DNA of 13,632 nt from an uncultured Dialister sp. (GTDB taxonomy: Bacteria; Bacillota; Negativicutes; Veillonellales; Dialisteraceae). The translations under genes were made by a program, and so were the position numbers. The notes under the pieces were generated by a model that was given only the letters and a program-made list of their open reading frames with translations, made no database searches and was not told where the DNA came from. The DNA lies in assembly GCF_900765565.1 (NCBI RefSeq), contig NZ_CAAFRZ010000071.1, forward strand, positions 1 through 13,632, read 5' to 3'. The first letter of the stretch is position 1. Each line of letters opens with the position of its first letter. This document shows positions 13,517 to 13,632 of the stretch, in pieces.

Positions 13517-13632
13517 GATTGGGCTATGATGCCACCAGTATTTCTTAGTGTAAAATGTTTCTCGGTAGAGGATTTCTCCCCTGCTGGATAGAAAAGGGAA
13601 GAGTCCCCTTTGATGGAAATGTTATAATTTCC

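Noticed and set aside
13517..13632. Riboswitch or promoter for a gene beyond the window
   Set aside because: A TATAAT occurs at 13623-13628 and a GGAAAT/ATTTCC inverted repeat at the edge, but there is no -35 at proper spacing and no match to a riboswitch core I know.

Overview
The window looks like a chromosomal, mostly housekeeping stretch from a diderm member of the Firmicutes, most likely class Negativicutes. Three things suggest this. There is a periplasmic OmpH/Skp-type protein with a signal peptide, which is an outer-membrane trait. There are Firmicute-type gene pairs (a DUF2953 gene next to gerW, as in Bacillus ytfI-ytfJ). There is a cobalamin-dependent ribonucleotide reductase, as expected of an obligate anaerobe. 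Base composition is fairly GC-rich, with a clear AGGAGG-type ribosome-binding signal. The genus cannot be fixed from the sequence alone. No rRNA, tRNA, CRISPR, phage or insertion-sequence transposase gene is visible.

Layout: ten protein genes, nine of them on the minus strand. From left to right: class II ribonucleotide reductase nrdJ (225-2096), with a promoter carrying two NrdR-like boxes; gyrA (2697-5168), with a leader containing a terminator-like hairpin; an unrecognised membrane-anchored 169-residue protein on the plus strand (5635-6144); a membrane-bound metallophosphoesterase (6420-7535); an HD hydrolase / MTH1-like Nudix / mutY cluster, transcribed in that order on the minus strand (9800 to 7746); a single ompH-like gene with its own promoter and terminator (10105-10521); and a WYL regulator / DUF2953 / gerW operon with overlapping start and stop codons (13000 to 10853).

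The spaces between genes are filled with repeats. Family I is a roughly 150-165 bp palindromic element present four times (1-128, 5391-5557, 6220-6382, 9831-9983), twice in each orientation. Two inverted copies bracket the 169-residue gene. Family II is a 381 bp non-coding element with 27 bp terminal inverted repeats (2242-2622), plus a solitary right end near 13413-13516. Family III is present three times (about 7595-7745, 10728-10850, 13251-13412). None encodes a recognisable protein, so they behave like MITE/REP-type passengers.

Functionally, nrdJ, the Nudix enzyme and MutY all concern the supply or quality of deoxynucleotides: NrdJ makes them, the Nudix protein removes oxidised ones, and MutY corrects the resulting A:8-oxoG mispairs. 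The most notable single residue is Phe86 in GyrA, at the position of E. coli Ser83, where Phe is a classical fluoroquinolone-resistance substitution. I found no strong candidate for a wholly new system. The repeat families, the gyrA leader and the 169-residue gene are the least explained parts.
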